From NCBI GenBank assembly GCA_033239005.1, contig BSQZ01000053.1, positions 2,779,501-2,843,500 of the forward strand: a stretch of 64,000 bases of DNA, given 5' to 3'. The notes under the pieces are model-generated. The model had not been told where the DNA came from and made no database searches. It saw only the letters and a list, made by a program, of their open reading frames with translations. This DNA comes from Lamellibrachia satsuma (lineage: Eukaryota > Annelida > Polychaeta > Sabellida > Siboglinidae). Of this stretch, positions 12,182-21,856 are shown piece after piece. Each line of letters starts with the position of its first letter. Within the stretch, counting starts at the first letter, position 1. A program made the position numbers and the translations under genes.

Positions 12182-13522
12182 ATGGAATTCCCATTGCAGG
12201 TGAGTATTATTTTCGATGAAATATTAGTATTACTGAGGGACAAGTATCTCAACGAGGTAGTTCTTCAATATACAAGTCAATTAAATCGTTCAGTAACATT
12301 TTCTGCTAATGAACCATGTGGTATTAAAGAAATTACTACGTTTATAAACCATTCTCAACTTGGAGATGGTGCTGATAACAAAACGTATGCTAATGAACTA
12401 ATCATGTATAGAAACCTTCAATGTATATTAAAATTATTGGATAGGAACACTGTTTCTATTAAAGACAAGTACCTATACCACATTAAGCCTTCAAAAAATA
12501 CAGATGATGAAAAGGAAATTATGTATAATATACAAGGACAAATCAGCAGTAGACAAAGACTAGATCATCTACGAAAATTTGTAGCAGCATGTAGCCTCAT
12601 AGACAAACACGTCACACGGCTCATCTGTATTGTACGTAATGGGAAAAAAACTACGTTTTCTAATTTCTATGAGAATGAACCTTGGGGTCCACACGCTGAG
12701 GACCTTTTTCTTGAAACGTTCAATAAATCAATATTAGAAAATGCTAATGAACTAATCATGTTTATAAACCATTCTCCATGTTGGAAATGTGCTGATAGAC
12801 TACTTCAATTTGTATCAACATTATCGGATATGAACATCACTGTTTCTATTTTATGCATGAACCTATACCACATTAAGCCTTCAAAATATATAGATGATGA
12901 AAAGGAAATAAAGAAAAACAGACAAGGACTCTACAATCTAAGCCGTGCTAATGTGAAATTAAAAATGATCTCCAACAAAGACTTGTTAGAATTGTTTGAA
13001 TGGCTTCAAGTCGATCAACCGGACAATTATTCAAACTATGATGAATCTACTATTCGCCCATTGGTGGAGAACATATCGAACCAAATCGCATGCTTGGCTC
13101 AACCTAACTGTCCAAGCGGAGTCGTAACAACCAATTTTTTGCCAGTTCTTGACGAGTGGCAAACAGCCATGATGGAGCAGACTACTACAAATAAAAATAG
13201 TGAGACAAACATTGAAATTCTTATAAACAAAATGCTTGATATGAAGCAGAAAAGAAAACATAAACGTAAGTTAGATCAGATCAGAAGCGAGTTTACTAAC
13301 CTCACAAAACACCAAGATAAAGACCCCGAAAAACAACAAAATAATAACCCCAAAAACCACCAAATTAATAACCTCACAAGTGACGATTATAAATCTACTA
13401 CACAAGTCATGCTTATGTTGGTACGTCTGCAAATTAGGTATAGATATAAAAACATGTTCAAGCATACATTTGATAAAGAAAGCTTGCAAGATTTGGATGA
13501 ATGTATGCAGGCAAATATATAA
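12182..13522 (+). CDS. AID/APOBEC-like zinc-dependent cytidine deaminase
   Basis: This intact 446-codon ORF has no introns visible. Residues about 140-280 carry the deaminase fold: strands TRLICIVRNGK and TTFSNFYENE, then H171-A172-E173 (zinc histidine, catalytic glutamate), a 25-residue gap, P199-C200-W201-K202-C203 (SPCWKC, zinc cysteines), the strand NITVSILCMNLYHI, then GLYNLSRANVKLKMIS and a final helix LLELFEWL. The LY strand end and the GL..L..A.V.L..M pattern after it match AID/APOBECs rather than free-nucleotide deaminases. The family converts C to U in DNA or RNA; invertebrate members have been proposed to act in immunity. Residues 43-121 are a catalytically dead duplicate of the domain. 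Residues 281-446 are an extension with a basic cluster (KQKRKHKRK, 355-363) and an Asn/Gln/Lys-rich stretch (376-400). The start was chosen from the TATA box. The first 18 nt end in CAG followed by GTGAGT, so splicing after codon 6 is an alternative. Family assignment is strong; activity and substrate are unknown. Confidence 0.85.
   Translation: MEFPLQVSIIFDEILVLLRDKYLNEVVLQYTSQLNRSVTFSANEPCGIKEITTFINHSQLGDGADNKTYANELIMYRNLQCILKLLDRNTVSIKDKYLYHIKPSKNTDDEKEIMYNIQGQISSRQRLDHLRKFVAACSLIDKHVTRLICIVRNGKKTTFSNFYENEPWGPHAEDLFLETFNKSILENANELIMFINHSPCWKCADRLLQFVSTLSDMNITVSILCMNLYHIKPSKYIDDEKEIKKNRQGLYNLSRANVKLKMISNKDLLELFEWLQVDQPDNYSNYDESTIRPLVENISNQIACLAQPNCPSGVVTTNFLPVLDEWQTAMMEQTTTNKNSETNIEILINKMLDMKQKRKHKRKLDQIRSEFTNLTKHQDKDPEKQQNNNPKNHQINNLTSDDYKSTTQVMLMLVRLQIRYRYKNMFKHTFDKESLQDLDECMQANI
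12308..12544 (+). repeat. decayed in-frame duplicate of the deaminase core (residues 43-121)
   Basis: Pieces match the functional domain 0.35-0.42 kb downstream at nucleotide level. The 18 nt encoding ANELIM at 12389-12406 are identical to 12743-12760. The 24 nt encoding LYHIKPSK at 12473-12496 are identical to 12863-12886. The TTTATAAACCATTCTC block at 12341 recurs at 12761. The pieces fit as one partial copy (NEPCG to FINHSQLGDGAD) that lacks the HAE stretch and has Leu and Gly where the zinc cysteines should be. A second partial copy (YANELIM to KEI) lacks the PCxxC segment. Implied gaps are 19 and 12 codons and the overlap is 22 codons, all in frame. Confidence 0.75.
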
Positions 13523-13528
13523 AAACGG

Positions 13529-13534
13529 ATTAAA
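13529..13534 (+). terminator. polyadenylation signal ATTAAA
   Basis: The common variant hexamer ATTAAA occurs seven bases after the deaminase-like stop codon. Cleavage near 13550 would give a very short 3' UTR, in keeping with a compact, apparently intronless gene. Confidence 0.4.
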
Positions 13535-13749
13535 AACTATGAATAATAATGGAAACAGTAGAACGAATTAGTATACCACTTGCAAGAGTGTTAAATGTAG
13601 AAGATATTTACAAAACACAGCATTTTAAATTGTTCTATATGTATATAAACTACAGATTGTGTAATGGCTAGCAGCATGAATATGTTTAAAAACAAAGTTG
13701 ACACATATCTCAAGAGGGCGGGTTATAAGTAGGTGATGATAATAATAAT

Positions 13750-13958
13750 TTCGTTTACCCTACTTTGCCTCAGTCTACTCAGCTGCAAATGAGTACAAAC
13801 ACTATTTGGAAGGTACCTGCGATGGACTAGTGTCCCGTCCAGGAGAGTCAGTATAACTGCACTCTAAGTTGCTTCGCACTATAGAAACCAGGTTTAAGCA
13901 CTGGCCATATAAGCCTTCATGGCTTCCTAAGGCGCAATACCTGGGGGATGACTTTACC
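13750..13958 (+). mobile_element. SINE family 1, head-deleted copy in array
   Basis: First array unit. The tRNA-like head and left target duplication are missing, so the copy begins at TTCGTTTACCC in the conserved central domain and runs to GACTTTACC, followed by TTTTATTTCAGG at 13959-13970. Confidence 0.75.
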
Positions 13959-14036
13959 TTTTATTTCAGGCAAGAGCCCATAATATTATATAAACATAAG
14001 TAAATGATGATAATAATAATAATGTTTTATTTCAGG

Positions 14037-14346
14037 GGGCAGCTGTGGCCTAGTGGTTAAGGTGTTGGACTCTAAATTCAAGGGTTGTGAGTTCAAGACC
14101 CACACTGGTCACGGTTCGTTTTCGAAGCTTAGGCAATTTCGTTTACCCTACTTTGCCTCAGTCTACTCAGCTGTAAATGAGTACAAACACTATTTGGAAG
14201 GTACCTGCGATGGACTAGTGTCCCGTCCAGGAGAGTCAGTATAACTGCACTCTAAGTCGCTTCGCACTACAGAAACCAGGTTTAAGCACTGGCCATATAA
14301 GCCTTCATGGCTTCCTAAGGCGCAATACCTGGGGGATGACTTTACC
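14037..14346 (+). mobile_element. SINE family 1, complete tRNA-derived copy
   Basis: The copy is flanked by 12-bp duplications TTTTATTTCAGG at 14025-14036 and 14347-14358. The head has a pol III A box (TGGCCTAGTGG) and B box (GAGTTCAAGACC), followed by the central domain GGCAATTTCGTTTACCC and TACTCAGCTGTAAATGAGTA. A 63-codon open frame inside it is incidental. Confidence 0.88.
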
Positions 14347-14424
14347 TTTTATTTCAGGCAAGAGCCCATAATATTATATAAACATAAGTAAATGATGATA
14401 ATAATAACAATGTTTTATTTCAGG

Positions 14425-14735
14425 GGGGCAGCTGTGGCCTAGTGGTTAAGGTGTTGGACTCTAAATTCAAGGGTTGTGAGTTCAAGACCCACACTGGTCA
14501 CGGTTCGTTTTCGAAGCTTAGGCAATTTCGTTTACCCTACTTTGCCTCAGTCTACTCAGCTGTAAATGAGTACAAACACTATTTGGAAGGTACCTGCGAT
14601 GGACTAGTGTCCCGTCCAGGAGAGTCAGTATAACTGCACTCTAAGTCGCTTCGCACTACAGAAACCAGGTTTAAGCACTGGCCATATAAGCCTTCATGGC
14701 TTCATAAGGCGCAATACCTGGGGGATGACTTTACC
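14425..14735 (+). mobile_element. SINE family 1, array copy 3
   Basis: Almost identical to the previous copy, with target duplications at 14413-14424 and 14736-14747. One extra G at the 5' end accounts for the 389-bp spacing. Confidence 0.88.
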
Positions 14736-14813
14736 TTTTATTTCAGGCAAGAGCCCATAATATTATATAAACATAAGTAAATGATGATAATAATAATAAT
14801 GTTTTATTTCAGG

Positions 14814-15125
14814 GGGCAGCTGTGGCCTAGTGGTTAAGGTGTTGGACTCTAAATTCAAGGGTTGTGAGTTCAAGACCCACACTGGTCACGGTTCGTTTTC
14901 GAAGCTTAGGCAATTTCGTTTACCCTACTTTGCCTCAGTCTACTCAGCTGCAAATGAGTACATTAACACTGTTTGGAAGGTACCTGCGATGGACTAGTGT
15001 CCCGTCCAGGAGAGTCAGTATAACTGCACTCTAAGTCGCTTCGCACTACAGAAACCAGGTTTAAGCACTGGCCATATAAGCCTTCATGGCTTCCTAAGGC
15101 GCAATACCTGGGGGATGACTTTACC
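14814..15125 (+). mobile_element. SINE family 1, array copy 4
   Basis: The same structure, with duplications at 14802-14813 and 15126-15137. It differs at the ATTAACACTGTTTGG stretch. The LINE body continues to its right. Confidence 0.88.
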
Positions 15126-15137
15126 TTTTATTTCAGG

Positions 15138-16480
15138 CAAGAGCCCATAATATTATATAAACATACAAGTAAAAAAAGATACCCTAATTTTTGCCTCAGT
15201 CTACTCACATGATGAACAATAGAGGTACATGTAGTGAGAAAAATATATATACATAAATATACATACATGACGTGTAGTAAAAATATATATGAGATAAGTC
15301 AAGATAAAAAATATATATATTTGTATAAAAGTATAAACATCATGAATTAAAAGCATACAATTGATCAATCCAATGTTTAATCAAAGGACTTCGATAATAA
15401 ATAAAATTGTGAAGATAATTCACAAAAAGTATATTGTCGGATTTTTCCAACCGGCATAAAAGGCTAAAAATTTATGAGCGAATACGTTCATTAAAGGATT
15501 TAATATGGCTTGCACTACAACGGGGTGACAGGTTGTGTATAATTCTAAAACTGTTGTTATAAGCGACAGTAATACCTTTCAGACTCTGTTTTTTAAAATG
15601 ACACCAAAGACTTGAGGTGTACATTGAACCACAGTATGAATTAAATAAAGTTGTTTTAATGGAATTGTTGCATAAGTAAAATTTTCTGGCTAAAGCATTT
15701 GCCTGAGCATAGATACATCTTTTCTGCCTGGCAATATTGTCATCATCAGTAAGATTATTGTTTATAATATGGCCAAGGTATTTACATTTCTCAGTGTAAG
15801 GTAGTGTATGGTTATTGATAACAACAGGATGAATATTTTTATTGTCCCTAGGTTTGTTATCAATAACCATACAGAAAGATTTGCTGGTGTTGTATGTTAT
15901 ATCAAACATATTGCCGTACTCGGCACAACAATCGGTGAGTTTTCTCAACCCAGCAACACTAGGTGAAAAAACACAAAGGTCATCGGTATACATCATATGA
16001 TTCATTATGGTTCCTGCGTAAAGACAGCCAATTTGTAATTTATTCAAATTTACACTTAAGTCATCCATGTAAACGTTAAAAAGATGTGGAGAAAGGATTC
16101 CACCCTGCTTAACACCGTTTGAAACGGTAAAAAAGGACATCCCCGGTCAATTAGTTTGGTGAATAGCTTACTATGATTGACTTTGTCAAAGGCCTTAGAG
16201 GCATCCAGCATAGTAACATACATAGATGAGCCATTCGCTATGATATGTAGTGTCGAAAGAGTTATTTTAATAAAAATATGAGCTTTCAGTTGAGTGATGC
16301 TTTTTAAATCCAACATTGAACATTGTTGGACTCTCGATAAGCCAATGGCTTCCTTGTCCACTTGCCATCTGGGCCTTTGGCTTGGATGGCAAATCTTGTT
16401 AAACAACAACTTGACAGAGACAGTATCTTCAGGCCATGTGAAATTCATACCGCACTGAGCTTTCAAAAAATAGATATAAA
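15138..16480 (-). mobile_element. non-LTR retrotransposon (LINE family 1), decayed, minus strand
   Basis: Reading on the minus strand, reverse transcriptase motifs appear in order: DASKAFDKVNHSKLF (block A aspartate), SNGVKQGGILSPHLFNVYMD, then MMYTDDLCVFSP, where the usual YADD box is YTDD, followed by a C-terminal part with KCKYLGHIINN. About 95 bp between block A and the GVKQGG motif are deleted relative to the copy at 56.8-57.8 kb, breaking the frame. The non-coding tail (15170-15470) matches 57800-58080. The 5' part, including the endonuclease, is absent. This type resembles CR1/L2/Rex-like LINEs; the exact clade is not decided. Confidence 0.85.
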
Positions 16481-16819
16481 GAAAAGGAAATAGTTTTCTA
16501 ATTCAACTAATCGGTTGTGGCACTAGTGTATGATGCTTGCATAAAGAAAAGTTTTACATAGTTTACCGCTTAAGCGGTTTAACAGTGACTTAAACGAATT
16601 GGGCGATAATATAGGTCGATTTGGTCCTCGCGCCAGCTTGGTTATCGGCGAAACAGATAGGCAGATGCAGTTCCCTTATAAACTTTATACTAACCAGGCC
16701 TTTCACCAAGACGTTCTTTTATACCCAGTGTCGCCCTGGGGGTGAAGACTTCTAACTTTTCATTGCACGGGCACAAAACGTCTTGTCAATCTGACTGTGC
16801 ACCTTGAACTTCTTCGGGT

Positions 16820-17830
16820 CCCGGATGGTTCGGCCCATGACGGGTTCGGCCCACGTCGACGGATGGTTCGGCCTAGTCGATTCGGCCCACGCACACGGAT
16901 TGTTCGACCCACTGTCGCTATTGAATTCAGCGACGGTCTATTCGGCCCACTCTGGTAGCGGACATCTAAGCGGCGAAAATCTAAGAATAGTGGTTTCAGC
17001 CCAATAAGAAAGGCGGAACGGCGGAAATTACGATTGCGCACAGAAACACGCGCACCCGCTCACACGCTAACATAATAATCTAGAACTATTTATAGAAATA
17101 TAGCAATATAAATAAAATAACAGAAAGCGGTTGACATAATAAAATAATGAACCAAATTTCAGTAATTAATGTCTAAGGGAAACGTCCACAAATAAAAATA
17201 ATAACTAATTGAGTTTGTATTGGATAATATAATGTATTGACTTCATTGTTTGTGTGAGGACATTTGATGTGATCTAGCCCTTTATGCTTTTAATCTATCT
17301 GGTGTTTCATCAGCAAATCTTGTTAACTTAAATGTTTAATAGCATGACTTCATTGTTTGTGTGAGCACATTTTTATGTGATCAAACCCTTTGTTAAATTA
17401 ATCGTATTAAGTCAATTGGGCATATTACAAGTTGTAAAGAGGTGTCATTAACGTTTTCGGTTCTATTGTCCCACGTTAGTAGCTGATTTCTATAGTAGTA
17501 GTTTCGGCCCACGGCATATCGATGTAGTAGTGTTGAAAAATTGTGTATTGGTAGTTGTTAATAAAGACAGAAATGTAGCGTATGACATTTCGCTGAAACA
17601 CTGAAACATTTCGCAATTACAACACCAATAAGCAACATTTCATTAGGCACGCAAACAGTTGAAACTGGCGAACGTAATAACGTATAACATTTCGCAATTA
17701 CAATACTCAATTCGCTAACAGTTGCAATTCGTTAGTCGTTTCGGCTCACGGAGCCCGCTGGCACTGGTTGCATACACGGATGGTTCGGCCCATGGTCCGA
17801 ACCCGTTAGGGGCCGAAACATCCGACACCC
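16820..17830. repeat. TTCGGCCCA motif repeats
   Basis: The motif GGTTCGGCCCA or TTCGGCCCAC recurs several times at 16825-16960, once near 17500, and again near 17740 and 17780 (GGATGGTTCGGCCCATGG). It is embedded in otherwise AT-rich DNA. The clusters at both ends of a ~1 kb segment suggest the subterminal repeats of an element. No terminal inverted repeat or coding region was found. Confidence 0.5.
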
Positions 17831-17872
17831 CATGTATACCTCAGTATAGGGAGTACCCCCCCCCCCCCGGTG

Positions 17873-17975
17873 TGGGGTGCGGTGGTCATGTGAGCAGAGC
17901 ATCAGGTTTTCGATCGAAGGGACCGGGGCAATTTCGTTTACCCCGATTTGCCCGTGTCTTTCGGAAGAGACAGTA
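17873..17975 (+). mobile_element. SINE-like fragment with shared central domain
   Basis: A possible tRNA-like head (TGGTCATGTGAGCAG, then TTTTCGATCG in place of a B box) is followed by GGGCAATTTCGTTTACCCCG, the central domain also seen in SINE families 1 and 2. It is preceded by a C homopolymer and truncated afterwards. Confidence 0.4.
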
Positions 17976-18302
17976 AAAACCGTTGGTCCCTTCTATCTGG
18001 TGTCTATGCCAGGGGAAGTAAAAGATGCCACACTGGGAAATGGAAAAAACCTGTGATGGACTCACTCACTCTAGAGAAGGACACTCTTAAAAAACCAGCG
18101 CAGCATGATCTCCAAGCAGACTGGATGGTGGCTGCCTAACATGAAGAAGAAGAGTAACGATCATGTTTGTGGGCAATCAACATTTCATATCAGGTTTGTA
18201 CCATTATTGTTATTAACGGTTAATATTGCCAATGCCATGGACTGGAGACATTCTGTTTACTACTGTTGACAGGTATTATATAAAACACAAGCAGAGTGAA
18301 GG

Positions 18303-18303
<1 letters not shown>

Positions 18304-18366
<63 letters not shown>

Positions 18367-18393
18367 TGTGGGTGTGGGTGTGGGTGTGGGTGT
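18304..18393. repeat. (GT)n microsatellite with GGGTGT end
   Basis: About 30 GT units are followed by four GGTGTG-type hexamers. Confidence 0.95.
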
Positions 18394-19958
18394 GTCATTG
18401 CTTGATTCCTCCACTTGTTACCATGTAAACACATCGATGTAGTTTATATGCTCAGACTCAGTGTCTGGCTGACACAGTCGTTAATGTGCTTATTTCGATT
18501 AAATTAATGCTATTATTATCATACCACCATGCTAAATATATAATGTCTTATTATTATGTGTAGCAATGTAAGCGAAAAAAATTGCCTAGACTAGGTGACT
18601 ATGGCTAACATGGTATGATTGACTAGCAGTGTCTGAAATTAGCCAACAAAATGAACTGTCAGATTTTTTTTAACTGACCCTGTTCTATTTTGAACCAGTC
18701 CAGGTGGGTTCGAACTGGCCCAACAAAAATATATAATATATATATAAACAATACCAATTGTTATTGTTCATTTCTTATAAATAGCAGACCAATAAAATAA
18801 AGTAATGGGTTTAATAAGCATTTCAAATTCTCAATGTGAATTTTATTTGCGAAACAGTTGCAACTGTTGAATGTAACATTATGTTTGATGGCAATGTTTT
18901 GCACACAATGTAACTGCCCTGGCCCGGGCCTGGCATGAGCAAAAATCTGTTCTCAATTCACTCCAAATCGAAGCCTCCAAAGTTCACTTTCACAGCCAAA
19001 TATCACATTAATCAGTCAATCGGATTGTCTGCCTCCTTAGTAATAGTATCACCAGTATGAACTTATGAAGTAAATTGACGTAATACCCTTCAAATATTTT
19101 CAAGCTCTACGATTCTCACAACTTCATCTGTCATCTTTGCTTTGGTGACTCCTTGGTATTCCCCAAGATACTGGCGTCATTAAATGTGAATCATCCAATA
19201 CTAATATAGGCATCCATATTGTAAATACCACGGGTTTCCCTTGCATTTGTGGACTTCACAATTGTCTTGGCAGCGATCTGCCGCTGTAGATGTGTAAGTA
19301 TTTGTGTAAGTGTAGATTACTTAGTACTTTAATGTGCATCACTAATACACTCCAAAATAGCCGTGGCCACCAGATAAATCGGCAAGGTAGGGCCGATAAC
19401 TTGTGCGTTTTGGTGAACTGAATCGCCGGCTGGCAATAAAAAGGCCTTAATTTCAAGCACTGGACTAGTAGTGTCAAGTTAGCCTCAGTTAAGTGGATAT
19501 ACATAATATAGTCTGATTGTAATCAATGTTTGTATTTTTCAGGAAAAGCTATCCCTGATTTGTCAAATCCTGACTATGTTCAATCTCTGAACATGGGGTA
19601 CATTGGGAGTGACAAGCTTACCCCTAATGGAAAGAAGGCAAGCTTTGCCATGTTAAAGAAACATGGTTGCAGAAAGAAGAATTGGCAAAAGAAAAGGAAC
19701 AACAGGCAGAGGTTGCGTAATCCTTGTGGATCTGTCAGTTTCCTCTCTACCGTCAGTGTCCTCTCTACCGTCAGAACCAGACGTGGACATTGAAGTGTCC
19801 AGTGGGCAAGATTCTGGCTGCCTTAATACAAGTAAGGACAGTTGGACTATTATGTATTCAGTAACAATGCATGTTTAAATAACCAATAAATGGCCATCAC
19901 ATTGTTATCAATGAAATACCAATATATTTCTAGGTTCATGGTTTCTACCACCAGTTGC

Positions 19959-20434
19959 CAGAGCTGGGGTCAATACCATTTAATCAATTCAAATTCCTTT
20001 CAATTCAATTTAATCAATTCAAATTCAAGTATTTACAAAAAAAATATAAATTTTTTAAAATTCAAATTCCAGCTCAAATCTTTCAATTCCAATCCAATTC
20101 AATTGCAATAGATATAAAGGTTTTTCAAAAGTAATAATAATAGATCCTAAAGTAATAGATAATAGTCTATTACTTTTCTATTACATCTATTGCTGCAAAC
20201 TTACAAAATATCAGGTTTGTTTGCATGTTATTCCAACTGCTAGTAATTGTAAACAATGTACAGACAATGGCTGAGCCATTATTCAAACAACATAAAAAGA
20301 CCAGTAGACTGATCATTTGATGGTTTAAGAAATACCTGCTCAATGAAGCAATGCAGGAGTAGCAAGCCAATTATTAATTGTTGGGATGCTCCATTGGGGT
20401 GGCTATGGCTTCACGCATTCCTAGCACGCACAAA
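19959..20434. mobile_element. hAT-like non-autonomous element, right-truncated
   Basis: It starts CAGAGCTGGGGTCAA directly after CCAGTTGC, at the same position as the fuller copy at 21857-22791. AATTC-rich sequence follows. The right end is deleted at the junction with AAAATTGATGG. Confidence 0.5.
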
Positions 20435-20644
20435 GGGAAAATTGATGGATCTGTTGCAAGGTCTTTAAAAAAACAACAGTGTCAACTTGAGACCCTTTTC
20501 ACTGTATTGAGAATATGTAGAAGCTACACAAATGATGCTGTTTTTCAGCAATGCATGATGGCTGCTTCAGTCAGACCATGAAGATTCAGGTTGAGACTGA
20601 GTAGGCTATGACCGAGTTAGCCAGACTGCAGCATGAAAATAAAG

Positions 20645-20967
20645 GTGCGTTCTTATATAGCACTGTATCAAGTCCTTGGGACTGTTCAAAGCGCTTTACA
20701 CTTCACCCTCTGGCAGACCTGTTCATTCCAACACCATCTCAACTACTCTGGGAAGCATTCAGCCATGCTGCAATTACTGCGCAAAGACTGTTCATTCAGA
20801 TCTCCACGTCTGTCTATAGCCAGGTACTTATTTATACAGCTGAGTGAACTGTGTCAATGTGGGATGGATGAAATTGTCAAAGCTTCGATACGGCAGCAGG
20901 AGGATTCAAATCTGGGTTCTTTCGATTGAGATCCTGACGCTCTAACTGCTACGTTACCGCGCCCCAC
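20645..20967 (-). mobile_element. SINE family 2 (tRNA head, L2-like tail), copy in block A
   Basis: On the minus strand it starts with the tRNA-like GTGGGGCGCGGTAACGTAGC, then the B-box-like GATTTGAATCC. The middle carries CTCAGCTGTATAAATAAGTA. It ends in AAAGCGCTTTGAACAGTCCC and GCTATATAAGAACG, the tail shared with many L2-type LINEs. The same SINE sits at the same site in the two other blocks, so it predates their duplication. Confidence 0.82.
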
Positions 20968-21856
20968 AAAGAAATTTCGCCAACAGGCTGAACAATGTCA
21001 GTTTGTGGAACATTTCCTGAAAGGCGATCGTCAAGAGTCACGGACTCTTTATTTTACAGGACTGTCATCGTACGCTTTGTTTGTATGGATGGTTAGCTAC
21101 TGTGTCTCTTCTGCCACAGTCACTATCCCTTTCACCTGCAAATGTTCTTTTGTTGACCTTGATGAAGTTGCGGCTTAATCTGCAGTATCAAGATCTTTCT
21201 TTTCGATTTAATATATCGGTTGGTCATGTCTCTGATATTTTAAACAGCAGTCTTCCTGCTCTTGCAAAACATCTAAATTTTCTTATACAATGGCCAGATA
21301 AAGAGGAAGTTGTACGTGATATGCCAAACGTTTCTCGTGAAACATATAGTAACTGTCATGTAGTAATAAATTGTTTTCAGACTATGTTCAATCTCTGACC
21401 TTAGGGTACATTGGCGGTGACAAGCGCTTACCCCTGATGGAAAGAAGGCAAGGTTTGCCATATTAAAGAAACATGGTTGCCAGAAAGAAGAATTGACAAA
21501 ATGAAAGGAACAACAGGCAGAGGTTGCGCAATCCTTGTGGATCTGTTGGTGTCCTCTCTACCGTCACAACCAGACATGGACATCTAAGCATCCAGTGGGC
21601 AAGATTCTTGCTGCCTTAATACAAGTAAGGACAGTTGGACTATTATGTATTCAATAAAAGTTAATGTTTGAATAACCATTGAATGACCATCACATTGTTA
21701 TCAATGAAATACCAATATATTTCTGTTATTTAATAATATATGTACATCTGACATTGTTTTACAACTGAATTATTTCTTGTTCCAAACAAATACATAATAT
21801 ATAAGATATAATAATTCTATGCAATTTCTAGGTTCATGGTTTCTACCACCAGTTGC

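Larger units (their letters stand above)
13735..15165. repeat. ~389-bp satellite: SINE-in-LINE-tail composite, 3 full and 1 partial copies
   Basis: The unit repeats every 388-389 bp (AGCTGTGG at 14041, 14430 and 14818). Each unit contains an ATAATAATAATG stretch, TTTTATTTCAGG, a tRNA-derived SINE of about 310 bp, TTTTATTTCAGG again, then CAAGAGCCC and a TATTATATAAACATAAG linker. Without the SINE, the flanks rejoin to AATG-TTTTATTTCAGG-CAAGAGCCC, which is the reverse complement of the LINE 3' tail at 58190-58225. So one SINE insertion in a LINE tail was amplified in tandem. Confidence 0.85.
18735..21370 (+). mobile_element. DDE transposon relic, copy A (Harbinger/ISL2EU-like)
   Basis: This is the first of three related blocks. 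A putative exon at 19541-19795 encodes SNPDYVQSLNMGYIGSDKLT. The transposase core lies at about 20975-21370 with LMKLRLNLQYQDLSFRFNIS then VGHVSDILNS and LIQWPDKEEV. That pattern (LRLNL..QDL..RF..S...VS, then WP) is typical of DDE_Tnp_4-type transposases. Frames are broken, so it is non-functional. A hAT fragment (19959-20434) and a SINE (20645-20967) interrupt it. The family is called from motif recall; the exact superfamily is moderately sure. Confidence 0.65.

Noticed and set aside
13031..13489. Minus-strand ORFs inside the deaminase gene
   Set aside because: Shadows of the real sense frame.
14037..14123. Functional tRNA genes in the 13.7-15.1 kb array
   Set aside because: A and B boxes are present, but there is no closing acceptor stem or plausible anticodon arm and each is followed by a SINE body; they are SINE heads.
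13735..15165. CRISPR-like array
   Set aside because: Long near-identical ~389-bp units without unique spacers, in an animal genome; a SINE-derived satellite.
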